This document shows, in pieces, positions 33,762-45,832 of a stretch of 64,000 bases of DNA. How positions within the stretch are numbered: the stretch's first letter is position 1; every line of letters begins with the position of its first letter. The translations under genes and the position numbers were made by a program. A model generated the notes under the pieces. The model was given only the letters and a program-made list of their open reading frames with translations, ran no database searches and was not told where the DNA came from. Origin of the DNA: Lutjanus erythropterus (Eukaryota > Chordata > Actinopteri > Lutjaniformes > Lutjanidae); contig CM034608.1 in assembly GCA_020091685.1 (NCBI GenBank), positions 3,095,590 to 3,159,589 of the forward strand. The letters run 5' to 3'.

Positions 33762-36437
33762 GGTTTGGGGAGTAACAGATTACATGTAACAGGATTACAT
33801 TGTCTAGATACAAAGAAAAGATTACTATTACATTAATCTGCATCTATATTGATAATCAGCCATCATTTTGAGTTCATTTTTAAAGGAAAAATATCAGAAT
33901 TTTCAGATTTCACTTCTTAAATGTGAATATTTTTTGGTTTCTTTACTCCTCTCTGACAGTAAAATGAATATTTCTGAGTTGTGGACAAAACAAGACATTT
34001 GAGGACGTCACCTTTTTCTTGCATTTTATGGACAAAACAACTCTTTGAATAACTGAGAAAATAATCAACCCTTTATTTATTAGTTGCAGCCCTAAAAGCA
34101 CAATATTAGGCCAAACAATTTCACCACATTTTTTACTGAGGTCATCCAAAAGTAATGGAAAGCAATCAAGTTACATTACTTTAATGCTGTGATACTTGGA
34201 TTACATTTCTGACTACATTTTTTAACAGGTAATTAGGAACTGTATTGGATAGTGTTTCTTGAAGTGACAAACCCACAGAGATTTATTACTCCACTCTGCA
34301 GTTCCCCTCAGTTCTATGGACCTTTCCATGTTTACAACCCGCAAACTCACATCTCAACCTTATTATCAGCAGCAGCTTTCAATAAAAAAGCTCAGATAAA
34401 CTAACTGTACACTACCTGTGTGACACCAAACATCAGGCAGACACAGTTGTAACTTACTGGTGAGGATAGCGGAGCATTTAGCCGCTACAGATATTTTAAG
34501 ACTGCTATGAGAAAGGTCAGTATCAGGATAGGACCTGTATGAGTCAGGTGGCCAGAAACACAACTGGAAATGAATTCTTATATTGCTCCTTCTGTTTGTC
34601 TAGAAGTAGGTCACTATTTGCCAGCATGTTCACAATAACAAGTTCATAAGTTGATAATAAATCAAAGTTCTGTTGTAAATAAAGTTGATGACAAGGAAGA
34701 CATGATGTTCCCTTTGGTAGATTCTTTATGTCAAGCAAATTTCATCGTGTGCTTTTTAGCCAAACTGGTGGTAGTGTCAGTTAGTTAGACACTTTGGTCT
34801 AGACTGAAATATTTACTGGATGGATTGTCATGAATTTGAGCAATTTTGTAAAAGATCAGCTATTTACAGACATGGTCCCCAGAGGGAACAAACAGCACCA
34901 TGAGGTTGACATTTTTTGCTTCAGATTGAAACAACTAACAGCCCACAACTATTGGAGGAGTCGCCAAGAAATCTGGTTCAAGTGTTTTTCAAGTGTAAAA
35001 ACTTTGGTCATTCTCTGGATTTTCATCCGGCGCCATCATCAGGTCAAGCTTTCATTTTGTCCAATACTTCAGTTTATGACCAAATACTTGCAAAACTACT
35101 GACATTCTCATCGACCTCAGCTGTACCGGCCCAGCCTCATTCCAAACATGTCAAATATGTGTGTTAGAAGTGCTTCAAGCTATGCTTCAGACTAGAGGTG
35201 GGAATTAACTAAGTACAAATACTTTGTTACTGTGCTTAAGTAGATTTTTTTAGGTATCTGCACTTTACTTGGGTTTTTTTTTTTTGGACAACTTTTTACT
35301 CACGTACTCACTACATTTGAGCACAAATATCTGTACTTTCTACTCCTGACATTTTCAAAACAGGCTCTTTACTTTAGTTGTAATGCAAGACAAAAAACCC
35401 CCACAAAACATTAAAGACATAACAAGATGAAAACAATATCAGATGAAAACGACTAAAAGAAGAAGACAAAAACAATGTAAAAGGTTTAACAAGACAAATT
35501 TGATGTAAAAAGGCGTAACAAGAAGTAAGAAGATGAAAACAGACATAAAAGACATAACACAATGAAAGCAATGTAACAATACATAACAAGACGAAAATGA
35601 TGATAAAAGATATAACAAGACAATGATGTAATAAAAGGAAAAGAACATGAACAATGTAACAAGACAAGCAAAATATAAGAGGTAACAAGATGAAAATTGG
35701 GTCAAAGACGTGACAATACAAGTCAGACAGAAGAAGAGTCACCTGCAGAGAAAAGGTGAGGTTCAGTCAGCTTTGCACAGAAACAGTCAGTAGAAATGTC
35801 CTTCAGAGGGCAAATGCTTACTTTGAGCACATCTCAGAGCCTGTACTTTTTCACTTTTACTGCAGTAGCAAAGTTGAATCAGTACTTCTTCTTTTTTTTA
35901 CAGAAGTATCTGTACTTTCACATGAGTACAGAATGTGTGGACTTTTGCCACCTCTGCTTCAAACTATGATGCTGCAGGTGCTCCTGTGGCATCATTTTCT
36001 GTTGGCGCAGCCCTCTAGCGTTATGTTTGAATGTGCCGTCAAAGTCAGGTGATTTGGTTTAAGAGCAAGAAGGCCTGTGTGTGGAGGAGGTGGTGTGGAT
36101 GAAACAAACGTCCAGGACACCAAGGATTGTGAATTTGAAACCAATAGTCAACGCTGAATTCTTTTGAAGACGTATCTTATGTAAGTAATGTGCTCATTTT
36201 AAGCCTAAACCTACCCAAGTCATTTTTGTGCCATTATTTTGAAAGTATACCCGTGCCTTTATTATGAAAGTCTGCCAAGCTGCCACTTAGATACGCTATA
36301 TCACATGTTATATATGCTACATATGTGAATTTACACATACAACTGTGTTTTTTATATAACAGCAACGGAATACAGATGCCTTTTTTTGCATCCTAATTAT
36401 GTAATCCCATTACATGTAATCTGTTACTCCCCAAGCC
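33762..36437. mobile_element. 2.7-kb inverted-repeat element with at least three nested insertions
   Basis: Termini GGTTTGGGGAGTAACAGATT and, inverted, GGCTTGGGGAGTAACAGATT extend as ACATGTAA..GGATTACAT, about 38 bp of near identity. Inside are an inverted CTGCAACTAATC-family copy (33849-34100), a segment shared with 50340-50560 (34310-34570), a common teleost repeat segment around CTAATGACATTC/CCATCATCAGGTCAAG (34750-35150) and an AGAGGTGGCAAAAGT element (35193-35957). The segment at 34145-34255 matches 17726-17875. No intact ORF. Confidence 0.7.
35193..35957 (-). mobile_element. AGAGGTGGCAAAAG element with internal ~19-bp array, copy 1
   Basis: Ends TAGAGGTGGGAATTAACTAA and, inverted, GCAGAGGTGGCAAAAGTCCA. 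On the minus strand it reads AGGACATTTCTACTGACTGT then TTCTGTGCAAAGC, followed by repeats of CTTGTTACATTGTTTTCATC spelled with much variation (35740-35350). Copy 2, on the plus strand, is at 45833-46605. The hydrophobic ORFs at 35374-35742 come from the array. Confidence 0.75.
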
Positions 36438-36539
36438 TGAGGTCTATACATTGAGCTCCTCATTACTGCATGAGGAGGAGAGGACCATTTAAATGAAAAA
36501 TTAGCTATGAAACTCTGTTCCAAACCTTCAACAATGCCT

Positions 36540-37060
36540 TCGAAATAACAGCCTCCACTGCTGAGACGATTCTCTCTTTCTCTCTGTTTCCCTGCCACAC
36601 AGAAACAGGCACACACACACACACACGCACACACACACAAACTGAAACACAACCCCCCCTCCTCCTCTCCTCTCCTCTCCCTCCCTCCTCTCCCTCCCCC
36701 GCTCCCTCTCCTCTTTGCTGTGCTGCTTCTATAATTCAAATTCTGTCATGCTCGTTCCAGACTGCTGGCTCCAGCCTCTCTCTCATGCTCTCTCTCTCTC
36801 TCTCTAGGAAAATAAAAGCGAGGGGGGGAAAAAAAAAGCTCTTTGAGGGACAAAGCTGACAGAACCACACACAGACAAATACACCAAGCTGAACTAAACA
36901 GCAAATGTGAAAAAGCCTGCTGTGCAATTGGATTCTTGCAGGAACACTGAGCATCATCTGCACTCTTCTCCTGACTCCTCGTCTCTGTTTTATGCTCATT
37001 ATTTTACTTCTCTATCTCCCTCATCTCTGGTTTTAGTGGTAGAAGACAGCATGTTAATCG
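36540..37060. promoter_or_regulatory. Pyrimidine-rich, repeat-poor island, candidate regulatory element
   Basis: Has (CA)n at 36608-36640, a 75-bp C/T tract at 36645-36720 and (CT)n at 36786-36807, then CAAAGCTGACAGAACCACAC and GTGCAATTGGATTCTTGCAG segments with no sign of transposon origin. No ORF with coding character. Function unknown. Confidence 0.25.
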
Positions 37061-37317
37061 ACTATTTTAATTACCCACATAAAGGGGTGTTCCATCAGTT
37101 CACTGAGGAAAAGAATAGCCAAAATTAAAGCAGCAGAAGCCGTGGTGGTCTCACTTTTATTTCTAAAAGATTGCATCCTACACTTCCCATAATACAACTT
37201 GATAGAGTTGCTTTGTCAGAGCTTCTGTGTCTGGTAAACCCCCAACATCAGGGTTGGTCTCTTAGACTCAACTGAGCTCCATCAGTTGGGCCTAAAATCA
37301 GTGCAGTCTCCCTTTAC

Positions 37318-37938
37318 AGTCCCTCCAGGGGGCTGCGATATTGCGATCGCAACCATTCACGCAAATTCAACCAACCCTTGGGAATTCTGTGCGACCTCGC
37401 AAACTTAGCCAAACTCTGCAACTTTTCCGCAAATTTGTCCAGTCATCGTAGAGGAAAACATTGTTTTTGCATTTATGTGTTTTTATTGTTTCATTTTTTC
37501 ATAACAATAACAAACGTGTTTTACATTTGTCATTGTTATTGACATATATCAATGCTCTGTGCACTTTTATTTTATAATTTTGTGCCATTTTGAATGAGTT
37601 TGAGCTCCAAGAGGATTTTGCTTCTTTGTGAAAAAACCCCTGGTGCACTTCTTCATTTACAAATAAAGCAGATTTTGTTCCTTTCTGGTAAGTTTAATGA
37701 GAACACTCAGAACAGTGTGGTTTTTTTTTCTCCCTGGAACAATTTGTCTTTGATATTTAATGAATTATACAAAAAAATACATATATATATATATCACAGC
37801 ATTCTTTTGCAATTTTCTCTTAGTCCTGCAAATTTATTGCAAAAAACACCTAAAGCACTGCAACACGCATTGCCATGAAATCAGACATTTTAGGCTGCAA
37901 CAATCCCAACAAAGGCCCACAAAATCCTGGAGGGACTG
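37318..37938. mobile_element. 620-bp MITE-like element (CAGTCCCTCCAGG termini)
   Basis: CAGTCCCTCCAGGGGGCTGC at the left; the right end, inverted, starts CAGTCCCTCCAGGATTTTGT. The interior has repeated CTGCAA, GCAAATTT and TTGCAATTTTC motifs. Known style of teleost non-autonomous DNA element; no transposase. Confidence 0.75.
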
Positions 37939-38214
37939 ACTTTATGACAAACACTGCAGTTTATTCTGTAAATGTACTGTCAGACATACAGTAGCCCACA
38001 TTAGCCTAAATGACATTGTGCTTCATGGTGTTGTCTCGGTCATGAATCACCAATCAAAAAATTTTATCTAGTCACCAAAGGGTCAGTAACTAAAGAAACC
38101 AGCTGGTGTCAAGTCATTCTGTCTCTATAAAGAAAAAATGAATAAAGAGACTACAGAGAGAGAAAACTAAAACTAATAATCTACAGCCACCCTAGAATCT
38201 TTTTGAAGCTATGT

Positions 38215-38720
38215 TGGAAGCTAAATGCTAAAGTCAGCTAACATGCTCACAGTGACAAGGATTAGAAGGTAATGTTTACCATTGTCACTATCTAGTTCAG
38301 TGTGTTAGCGTGCTAACACTGGCTAATGCTGCGTTCCATTTGCCTCGCAAGGTGGAGCGGAGAATGACATCATATCCAAGTTAACCGCATTCCAGTAATT
38401 ATAAGTCCAAAAACCAAGATGGACGCCTCCAGGAAAACCTTTGTTGTGCTTTGCTTTTAAGTGGTATTTTGCACATAGGCTACAAATATTGTAGCAACAT
38501 GTCCACAGACAGTACTGTGCTAATGAGACAGAAGACAGAAGTGCTCATAAACAGTTTATTACTACAGCTTTTACATCCTGTTGATGCGTGGAGCAGCCAT
38601 CTTTGATTTTGGTTGGTGAAGTTCCTCAGACTTTCTGAGTCGGAAATCTGACGCAAGATGGTGTTCCAGTTGAAACTTTTTCAGCAGGAGGTCAGAATGT
38701 TCTGTCTGGAATGCAGCATA
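38215..38720. mobile_element. Two adjoining repeat fragments
   Basis: 38215-38330 has TTAGCATGCTAAC-style words (AGCTAACATGCTCACAGTGA, GTGTTAGCGTGCTAACAC), typical of a frequent fish repeat. 38327-38720 is bounded by ATGCTGCGTTCCATTTGCCT and, inverted, ATGCTGCATTCCAGACAGAA, a short inverted-repeat element. Confidence 0.55.
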
Positions 38721-40640
38721 AATAATGTCATATGAGTGTCAATAGTTTAGTCATACACCAATTTATGGGACAGATTAAAATTTGGGCCTGATGATGAGGC
38801 AGGGGCATCATCAAAGTGACGAGAATCATGTGGGGGCATGGATGTTGTTGAGATATTTCAGTCTGGGCTGAAGGGGTGGACTATTTGACCCACTTGGCCA
38901 TCCCTTCAATTATGCCACTAGTGCTGTCAATAAAAGCAAAATTGTACAACCTAAATATTGGTATAAAATCAAGAAAAAGGAAAAGACAAAAAGTTTTAAT
39001 CATCATATACCTCAATCTAGAAAATGATATAATTTATCTTTAAATCTGAGACACAGAGTTCATTCTTAATCTTATAAATAACAGTGAGAATACAGTCTAA
39101 TCAGAAGGTTTAGCAGTTGTTCTGAAGCTTTCAGTCATATCACATGAGCTTCATCAACAGATTTTAAACCACCACGGAGGAGAAGTTCATGTGATCAGAA
39201 AAATAAAGTACATTTAAAGATTTACAATTCAATGACAACTTGACAAACTTTATTTTGTGATTTCTTCAAAGCTAAATGGATCTCTTAGAGAACGCAAAGT
39301 TATTAAAGTCTGCATTACAAGCTGGAGGTCTGGAGTGTGAAAGACATGGATGCTTATAAGCCAGTTGGGGTATAATAAAAGATCCTTTTGAGTTGCTTTA
39401 AGGGTGTAGGATTGAGTGTTTCCGTGGCTTGATCTGTACTAAAGACCAAAAGTCTGGATATCCTGGGCATTTAAAAAAAATCAGTCTCTTGTGAGTCACA
39501 AAACTCAACAGAAGTTGCTGGAGAATTCTTTTAAATGTAATATGAAAAAAAGTTTTGTGTCTGTTTTTTAAGTTTTTTTGCTGGCAGTTTCACTCGTATG
39601 GTGTAATTCTGCTCCTCTTCTCTTTTCCTTCAAGGTTATATTCTGTCTGGGACCTGACCATCCTTGGAGATGGAAAGCGGATGGACATAACGTCCTCTTC
39701 CTTGTCTGATGACCTCCACACCTGATTGGCAGGACTGACTCTCATGCTGTGACTTACTCACCGTTGGCCTGTCAGGGTAATTGAATCATAATGGAACATT
39801 TTCCGTTGCCGGGCCCGGCTCATTGCCCCCCTCACTCTGATGATGCAACAGCAACAAAAGAAATGGTTCCTTTAGTCACATCAAATACCATCTAGGACCA
39901 GGGCAGCCATGAAATTGCTTCACTTGTCCAAATCCAACAAATTTTCTAAATTCACACACATTGGATGGATTGCCCTCTGTGGTCCTTTGAAATATATCCA
40001 CAGGTAACCACTTCTTCAGAACGTAACTGCAAATGATTCCTGATGCCTTTTTGATATTTGTCTTTTTCTCTTTGCACCAGCTCTCTGTTACAGTTACAGG
40101 TGTCTTTCTTTAATGCTGTAAGGTTTGAACTTTTTGTTCAACATTACACCATGGCCATTTTAAATTTAATCCTGATCAATGGACCTCATCGGAGGATTGG
40201 GCGATGTCTACCAAATTTGGTGAAACATGACAATGGACAATGATATCGTCGCTGGGTCTAAAAGGGTCTTTATCTCTGCACCACATGTCTGTAACTTAGT
40301 TGTGTTTGATAAGAAAATAAATACTTCATGGAGACGCAGTGCAAGGAAAAACAGCAACAGTTTCTTTTTATGGAAGGCAACAACTCTATGGCAGCTCTGA
40401 GGGAACATGCTACCTCAAATACAGAAGGCTTTCAATCACAATGTTACGATGGTAGAAGACTCAGTGGACTCAGACTGTCAGCCATCATGATGCGCAATGG
40501 CACCATCTTTTGATCCAACCCTACCTCATCGATGAGGAATGGACCACCAGGATGGTAAGTATGTGGCAGGAGGCATGGATTTCACTAGGTGGTAAAGCAT
40601 CCTGGAGTGGAAGAGTGAGGTCCATAATCTGGCAGACAGA
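38721..40640. other. Intergenic DNA, no gene seen
   Basis: No tandem repeat or coding similarity. 39630-39800 (TTCTGTCTGGGACCTGACCA, CCGTTGGCCTGTCAGGG) is less AT-rich and could be unique conserved DNA; I see nothing decisive. Confidence 0.35.
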
Positions 40641-40649
40641 GTCTCATGG

Positions 40650-41060
40650 CTTCAGTTTTACAGCATGATCCAGGCTACGTGCCATGTGCTCCCGAGTCCA
40701 CCCTGCCTCTCTGACTGGGGCAACAGTGAGGCATCTTTGCTCTTGTCGAGGAACCTTGGAGCGCACCATTGGCTGCTGCCCAAATGCCTTTGGAGGAAGC
40801 CGCTATTGCTGGCACCATGACCATGGTGTTCAGGGAAGTGGCAGAACACACTGTGGCAAGCACCTCTGCCCATGAGGAAGCATGTGATGTTCATGTAAGC
40901 AGGTGAAGAGCTCCAACCAGAAGTCTAGGGTGCCAACAGGCCCACTCCCTACAGAAAAGGACTGGCAGCTTCACGTGGATCTGAACAGGCAGCATCCCAA
41001 CATCACTGAGGCCTGATGTGGTCTTACTGTCAGAAGACTTAGTAACTCAGAAGTAGATTT
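40650..41060 (+). pseudogene. Frameshifted 3' remnant of a retroelement ORF
   Basis: Three pieces appear in the expected order but in shifting frames: IQATCHVLPSPPCLSDWG (from about 40665), GTLERTIGCCPNAFGGSRY then CWHHDH (about 40758-40835), and KDWQLHVDLNRQHPN joined by a one-base shift to LRPDVVLLSEDL (about 40957-41045). This order, with Cys/His spacing ahead of a RYxWxHD-like motif and then LRPD(I/V)VLLS, matches the C-terminal part of reverse-transcriptase-bearing ORFs that are abundant in fish. Stops and shifts make it non-functional. The rest of the element is not seen. Confidence 0.6.
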
Positions 41061-42784
41061 TAAGGTACCATAAGCACTAAATGGTCTCACACCTTAATAC
41101 ATCTCTGATTTACTTGTATATTATGAAGCACCCAGACCCCTTAGGTCATCTGGAACAGGTTTAGTCAATGTTCCCAGGATCAGAACCAAGCAAGAAGAAG
41201 CAGATTTTAGTTTTTCTTTAAAACTAAACTCTCTAAACTCTAAACTAAACTCTCTTTAAAACTCTATTTTGGTTTCTCTGCTCCTCACCTGTCTGTTAAA
41301 TGATTGGCTGTTTGTGTATCACTCGTAGCACCCTTCATTATTAAGGGATATTATAGGCTGTTTATGATACATTTAATGCATTTAAGTGAAACTATCAAAC
41401 ATTTTATTGAACTATTTCCTTATTTCTATTGATAACGTGCCTATCACCAATATGTATCACTATCATTTTATTGTTATCTGGGTTTTTTGGGGAAAATTTT
41501 CCAAATTCCACCACTACCTGCACGATAAGGACCACATGTATAACGTAGTAACTGAGCTAGAATCATTGCTAGCGAGCTAATAGTTTAACTTAATTATTGC
41601 CAGCTGACTACTATTGGCTGTGTCAGCTATCATTACAATCTAGACTGCACTGACCGTGGGTTATGTTACACTGGATACATTCCAGTAGGGTATGACTACT
41701 GAAGATGGTATTTTCTCAGACTTTCTGAACACAGGTTAGTTCTTGCATGTCACCAAAGCAACATGTTAAACAACATGAGTGGAATCTCTGTCTTAATACA
41801 ACTAATACACAAATCAATACCTCAGGACTATACAGACCTTTGTCACATCTGTAACAGATGAGATACCTAACTCCTCTAATTCTTTTAACACTAAAATAAT
41901 CAATATATTTTATATTAGCACTGATAACAAGTGTAAACCAATAGTGGTTTATCTCCAAATTTACAGCTCTAAGAGGCATTTAGCCTTCTTAACTCTATGT
42001 TTCCGTTTAACATTTTTGTTTCCAGCCATTGTTATTTAAGTTATTAATCATACATGTAATTACATACAAATGTTACATGGGTTTTGACTCAGGTGTCTCT
42101 GTGCAAACAACAGTTTATTTTCTTGAAATCTGTCCTCATACATATCTCTAATTTTTCAACACGTATATTTTCAGACACTCAGATCTCTGTCTCCATCTGA
42201 GGGCAGAAGCAGCTGTCTAGACATAACATGACTGTCCTGACTTAGTAAGGGAATGTTTTGCATCTTAGGCAGTTTCAGAGGTAATCTGATACACGTCTTG
42301 CATAAGGCAACACACACACACACGAACACGGTGGAACAGAGTTTGACATTCAGTGAGCAGCATGTATAAAATATGACACATTGCACTGTGGGATTATTAG
42401 CAGTCAGAAATGCCCATAGACTGCTTTTTCATTCCACTGTGGGATTTTTTAGCGCTATATAATAGTGTATAAATATCACATTCAGAATTCAGATTCTCAA
42501 ATAAAATGGCAGAGGGAAGTCAATTATAGTGGACTATGGGAAACAGTGATTTCAGACCCCGCCTACATTTCAATCAAACACATGTGACACCTGCCTCCTG
42601 CAGAGAGTCAGTGTGGGCAAAGCTCTATGTAACCTGCGTCACAATATCTGCACTCAAAACCTCACATTCACAATTCTGTCCATCACCATCAGACGTAATA
42701 ATCCAATAACATATGATATATGTGCATATGAGTACTTTTAATATCCCATTGTTGCTATGTATGCTTAAAAGTGATTTTTTTTTA
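41061..42784. other. Intergenic DNA, no gene seen
   Basis: Local ACTCTCTAAACTCTAAACTA duplication at 41227-41265 and a short (CA)n at 42311-42325. Otherwise AT-rich and featureless to my reading. Confidence 0.4.
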
Positions 42785-43235
42785 GCCACTTAAGACCTAA
42801 ATTACAAGCAATATATATTTTCTTACCTACCTACTACTTAGTCTCAAAAAGTCATGATGTAACAGTGAGTTTCCAGCCTCACTCATTTGTATGTAGCTGT
42901 TAAGCTAACGTTAGCTAAGCATTTGCTCACTAACTACATTAATATTAGCCTGGACATTACAGTTCATTGTGTAGCTTTAAATGCCGAACAAAGTCGGAAG
43001 CTGTTGTGTCTCTGACTGTAATTTTTGTAATTTTTTCATACTGCAATTTGATTTGAATAATGTTAGCTGATTAACAAATTACAGATTACAAAAAATGTGT
43101 ATTTTCTTACTTACCTCAAGTGCTACTTAGCCTAAGCAATTCATAATGTAACAGTGAGTTTCCAGCCTCATTTTATAAAGTTACTTGACTGTTAAGCTCA
43201 TGATAGCTAAGCATTAGCTCGCTAACTTTGGTCAT
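42785..43235. repeat. Direct duplication, ~160-bp copies about 290 bp apart
   Basis: Copies at about 42785-42945 and 43078-43235 share ATTTTCTTACCTACC/TTACC, ATGTAACAGTGAGTTTCCAG and AGCTAAGCATT.GCTC.CTAA. Sequence further right (43240-43730) matches 57365-57905, so both lie in one decayed dispersed element. Confidence 0.7.
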
Positions 43236-43239
43236 ATTT

Positions 43240-43730
43240 ATGGTAGTATATATGGCACTCATCTTACTGTTCTTTGTGCAACTTCAAATGTCAAATGTTT
43301 ATTTTTCAACCTACAAGTTCCGCAAACTGCAATTCATTTTTTGATGACTACCTCATAGTTTTTCTTCAGAATTGTCTTTGGTATCATTTTTTCCAACCGG
43401 AGCTCAGTAACATAATGTTAGTTCTTCATGGTTCTCCTCTACAACTTGACCGGATGGTGTCAGATTGGTTCAAACAAAATTACGTTAATTGTCAACTTGC
43501 TGAGAATGAATAGTGTTAATGTTAGTTGATTCAGGAAATGAACTGATTTGTGAATTTAAATAAAAAACTTCTTCAACTCTGAACTTGGGGGAAGGTATCA
43601 GGTGTTTTCAAGTCAAAAGGCTCAAGTTCAAATTAAGTTACAAGTCATTGGTGTTAACATCCAAGTCAAGTTGCAAACCTTTATTGATTTTGTCAAGTTG
43701 AGCCTCTTTTTTTTAGCCACTATGGTTAAA
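43240..43730 (+). mobile_element. Dispersed repeat, copy A (partner at 57365-57905)
   Basis: Shares an ordered series of words with 57365-57905: CTTCAAATGTCAAAT, AACCGGAGCTCAGTAA, GAGAATGAATAGTGTTAATG, TCAGGAAATGAA, TTTTCAAGTCAAAAGG, TCCAAGTC. About 75-80% similar by eye. ORFs inside are not supported. Confidence 0.7.
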
Positions 43731-44520
43731 AGTCATATTGGGATTACTTTGACTGAAATTGTGATATGCAAAACAATTAGTGGGAATTATCACTTTTGCA
43801 TCACAGTTTTCATTTTGATTTAGTTTCACATATTAAAATTATGATGATGTGACATTTGTTGGGTCTATACTTAAAAACCATATTTTCTGTCATCTGGAGA
43901 ACTAAATTTGTAGGTCAGGACATCTCTGTAGCACTACAACACTTCATTATAAAACTGTTTTCTCACACATTTGTGATTTAGTTTTGCAATTTGGATACTG
44001 CACATGGCCGTGCTGTGATTTTTTTTCAAATGTAATTTTGCAGTACAGTGAGTATCGTAAGTGAAATCTCAGTCCCAGCTATATTGGGGTGGAGGGAGAA
44101 ATCTGAAAGGCAGAATTCTCAAACCTGTCCAAATGAAACCAAAGTTATCTGCATGGCAAGATACCGCTGGAAGTAAGTGGAAAAAATACAGTATGTTTTT
44201 ATGCTTGTTTGATTTTTTTAACTTTTTAAAGTGGATTCATTCTATGGGTCTTATGAGCTTCCATAGTTCCCATTGTAGAGGCAGGAAAGCCTACTAAAAT
44301 CAGGAGCCAGAGCAAATCATAAATATTAATTATTCTGTTTGTTGCACAAAAACACACAGAACTAATTTTCAAAAATAATATCCTACATGTTCATGTGTTT
44401 GTTTTTTCCACTACAGCCTGCATACAAACTCTGGATCGTGGCTAACTGTTAGAACAGATTTGATGTATGCTAACAGGACCGTTAGAACCGTTTCTAAACG
44501 GCTGCTGAAATAAACCAACA
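43731..44520. other. Intergenic DNA, no gene seen
   Basis: AT-rich. ACTATATTGGGGTGGAGGG-like and AAACCAAAGTTATCTGCATG segments resemble the repeat at 50500-50530; no gene. Confidence 0.4.
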
Positions 44521-45260
44521 GCAGTCCTCATTCACACACAGAAGGCGAGCAAGAAAAGGAGACAAAGCTGGAGGGCTGTGAGCAGAATGTTTGCAGGCTT
44601 TCTTTCTGTGCACTGCTCCCCTCCCTCGCTCCCTCCACCCCAGTTAGCTGCAGACACACAGAAAAACAGAGGCTGTTTGAAAAAAAAAATGGAGGCAAAA
44701 CGGAGCCACACAAAGGCAGCGCTTGCTTTCTCCATCGCCAGCTTACTAATCGGCGTCTTTGCTGTGCTCGATGCATGCCTGTCGCCCGTTACATGGCAGC
44801 ATTGCCATGGCGACCGGGGTCTGAGTAATCATTTGTGCAATGACCCCTATTCTCCAGAGGGAAGACGGAGGGATGGAGGAGCTGAGGGGGGAGGAGGCTG
44901 GAATGAAAGCAGAGCCAGCAAAGCAGAGGAGGGGAGGGAGGAGGGGAGAGACGGAGGGAGGGAGGGGAGCAGCAGAGCAAAGCAGCAGGGACCCAGACAG
45001 AAACAAAAAGGAAAAAGAAAACAGATTTTCTTTCTACTGGCAGCAGGGAGAGAACCTTTTTATGTTTTTATATAACGAACAGAACTCGGTGAAAAAGAAG
45101 GGACAGGGTGAACGCCAGTTTGAGAAAAAGTGGGATTCAGTAACTGATAATGGAGGGAGGAAAAATGCTGGGATGGAAAATGGAGCGTGCATCTTGTGGA
45201 CATCAGACGGAGATAGAGAAAGGACAAGAGAAAGACAAAAGGTTCAGACAGTGGGCTAAT
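44521..45260 (+). promoter_or_regulatory. GC-richer island with an open frame; regulatory or short-ORF candidate
   Basis: 44690-44850 is CpG-bearing, complex sequence (AATCGGCGTCTTTGCTGTGC, TTGCCATGGCGACCGGGGTC) unlike the decayed repeats around it; 44860-45010 is strongly purine-rich. A strong Kozak ATG at 44689 opens 128 codons to 45072, with one hydrophobic stretch (KAALAFSIASLLIGVFAVL, near residues 9-27) followed by a Gly/Arg/Glu-rich tail that simply reads the purine tract. The tail argues against selection as protein. I favour a non-coding regulatory island. Confidence 0.25.
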
Positions 45261-45507
45261 GTGCAGCGTTCATTATGCCCCGCTATATGGAAGTGTTACC
45301 GTTAGTGGGGCTAAAAATAAAAGATCTGACCTGAAGGTGGCGCTAGAGGTCTCTGGCTAAAGTCTAGTGCTAAAGGTTCTGGTATTCGTTCAGATTAGTT
45401 ATAATAACAGTATTTTCATCACGGTAATTGCGGAGCTCTGCAGTAACATCACTATAAATAAGTCCAACAGTCAGACTGTCTGACAGGCAGTGTTCAAGCT
45501 TGGAAAG

Positions 45508-45832
45508 TGTAATAAGTAAGTAAGTAAGTAAACTTTATTTATAAAGCACTTCTCAAAACCACAGTTGCAAGGTGCAGTACAGTGCAAATGTTGCAGGAAA
45601 AGTAAAAATAAAAACAACATAAGAACAACTATGTTAAAAACACACGTTACAGGATAAAATACTTACGAAGTAATAGTAAAAATAAGAAGAAAATAGCAAC
45701 AACAGGTAAAAACAGTCAAACCATCACATGCTACAGAATAAAGTACAGTACAAAAAAACAACAATAGGTAATAAAAACAATAAAACTACCTCATGTTACA
45801 AGATAAAATACTTACGGAATAAATGGGTTTTT
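45508..45832. repeat. AACTTTATTTATAAAGCAC-type interspersed repeat
   Basis: (TAAG)4-5 at 45511-45530 is followed by AAACTTTATTTATAAAGCAC and TTCTCAAAACCACAGTTGCA, a widespread teleost repeat start; then repeated AAAACAATAAAAC and ACATGTTACAG/GATAAAATACTTACG words at about 45650 and 45795. Confidence 0.6.
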
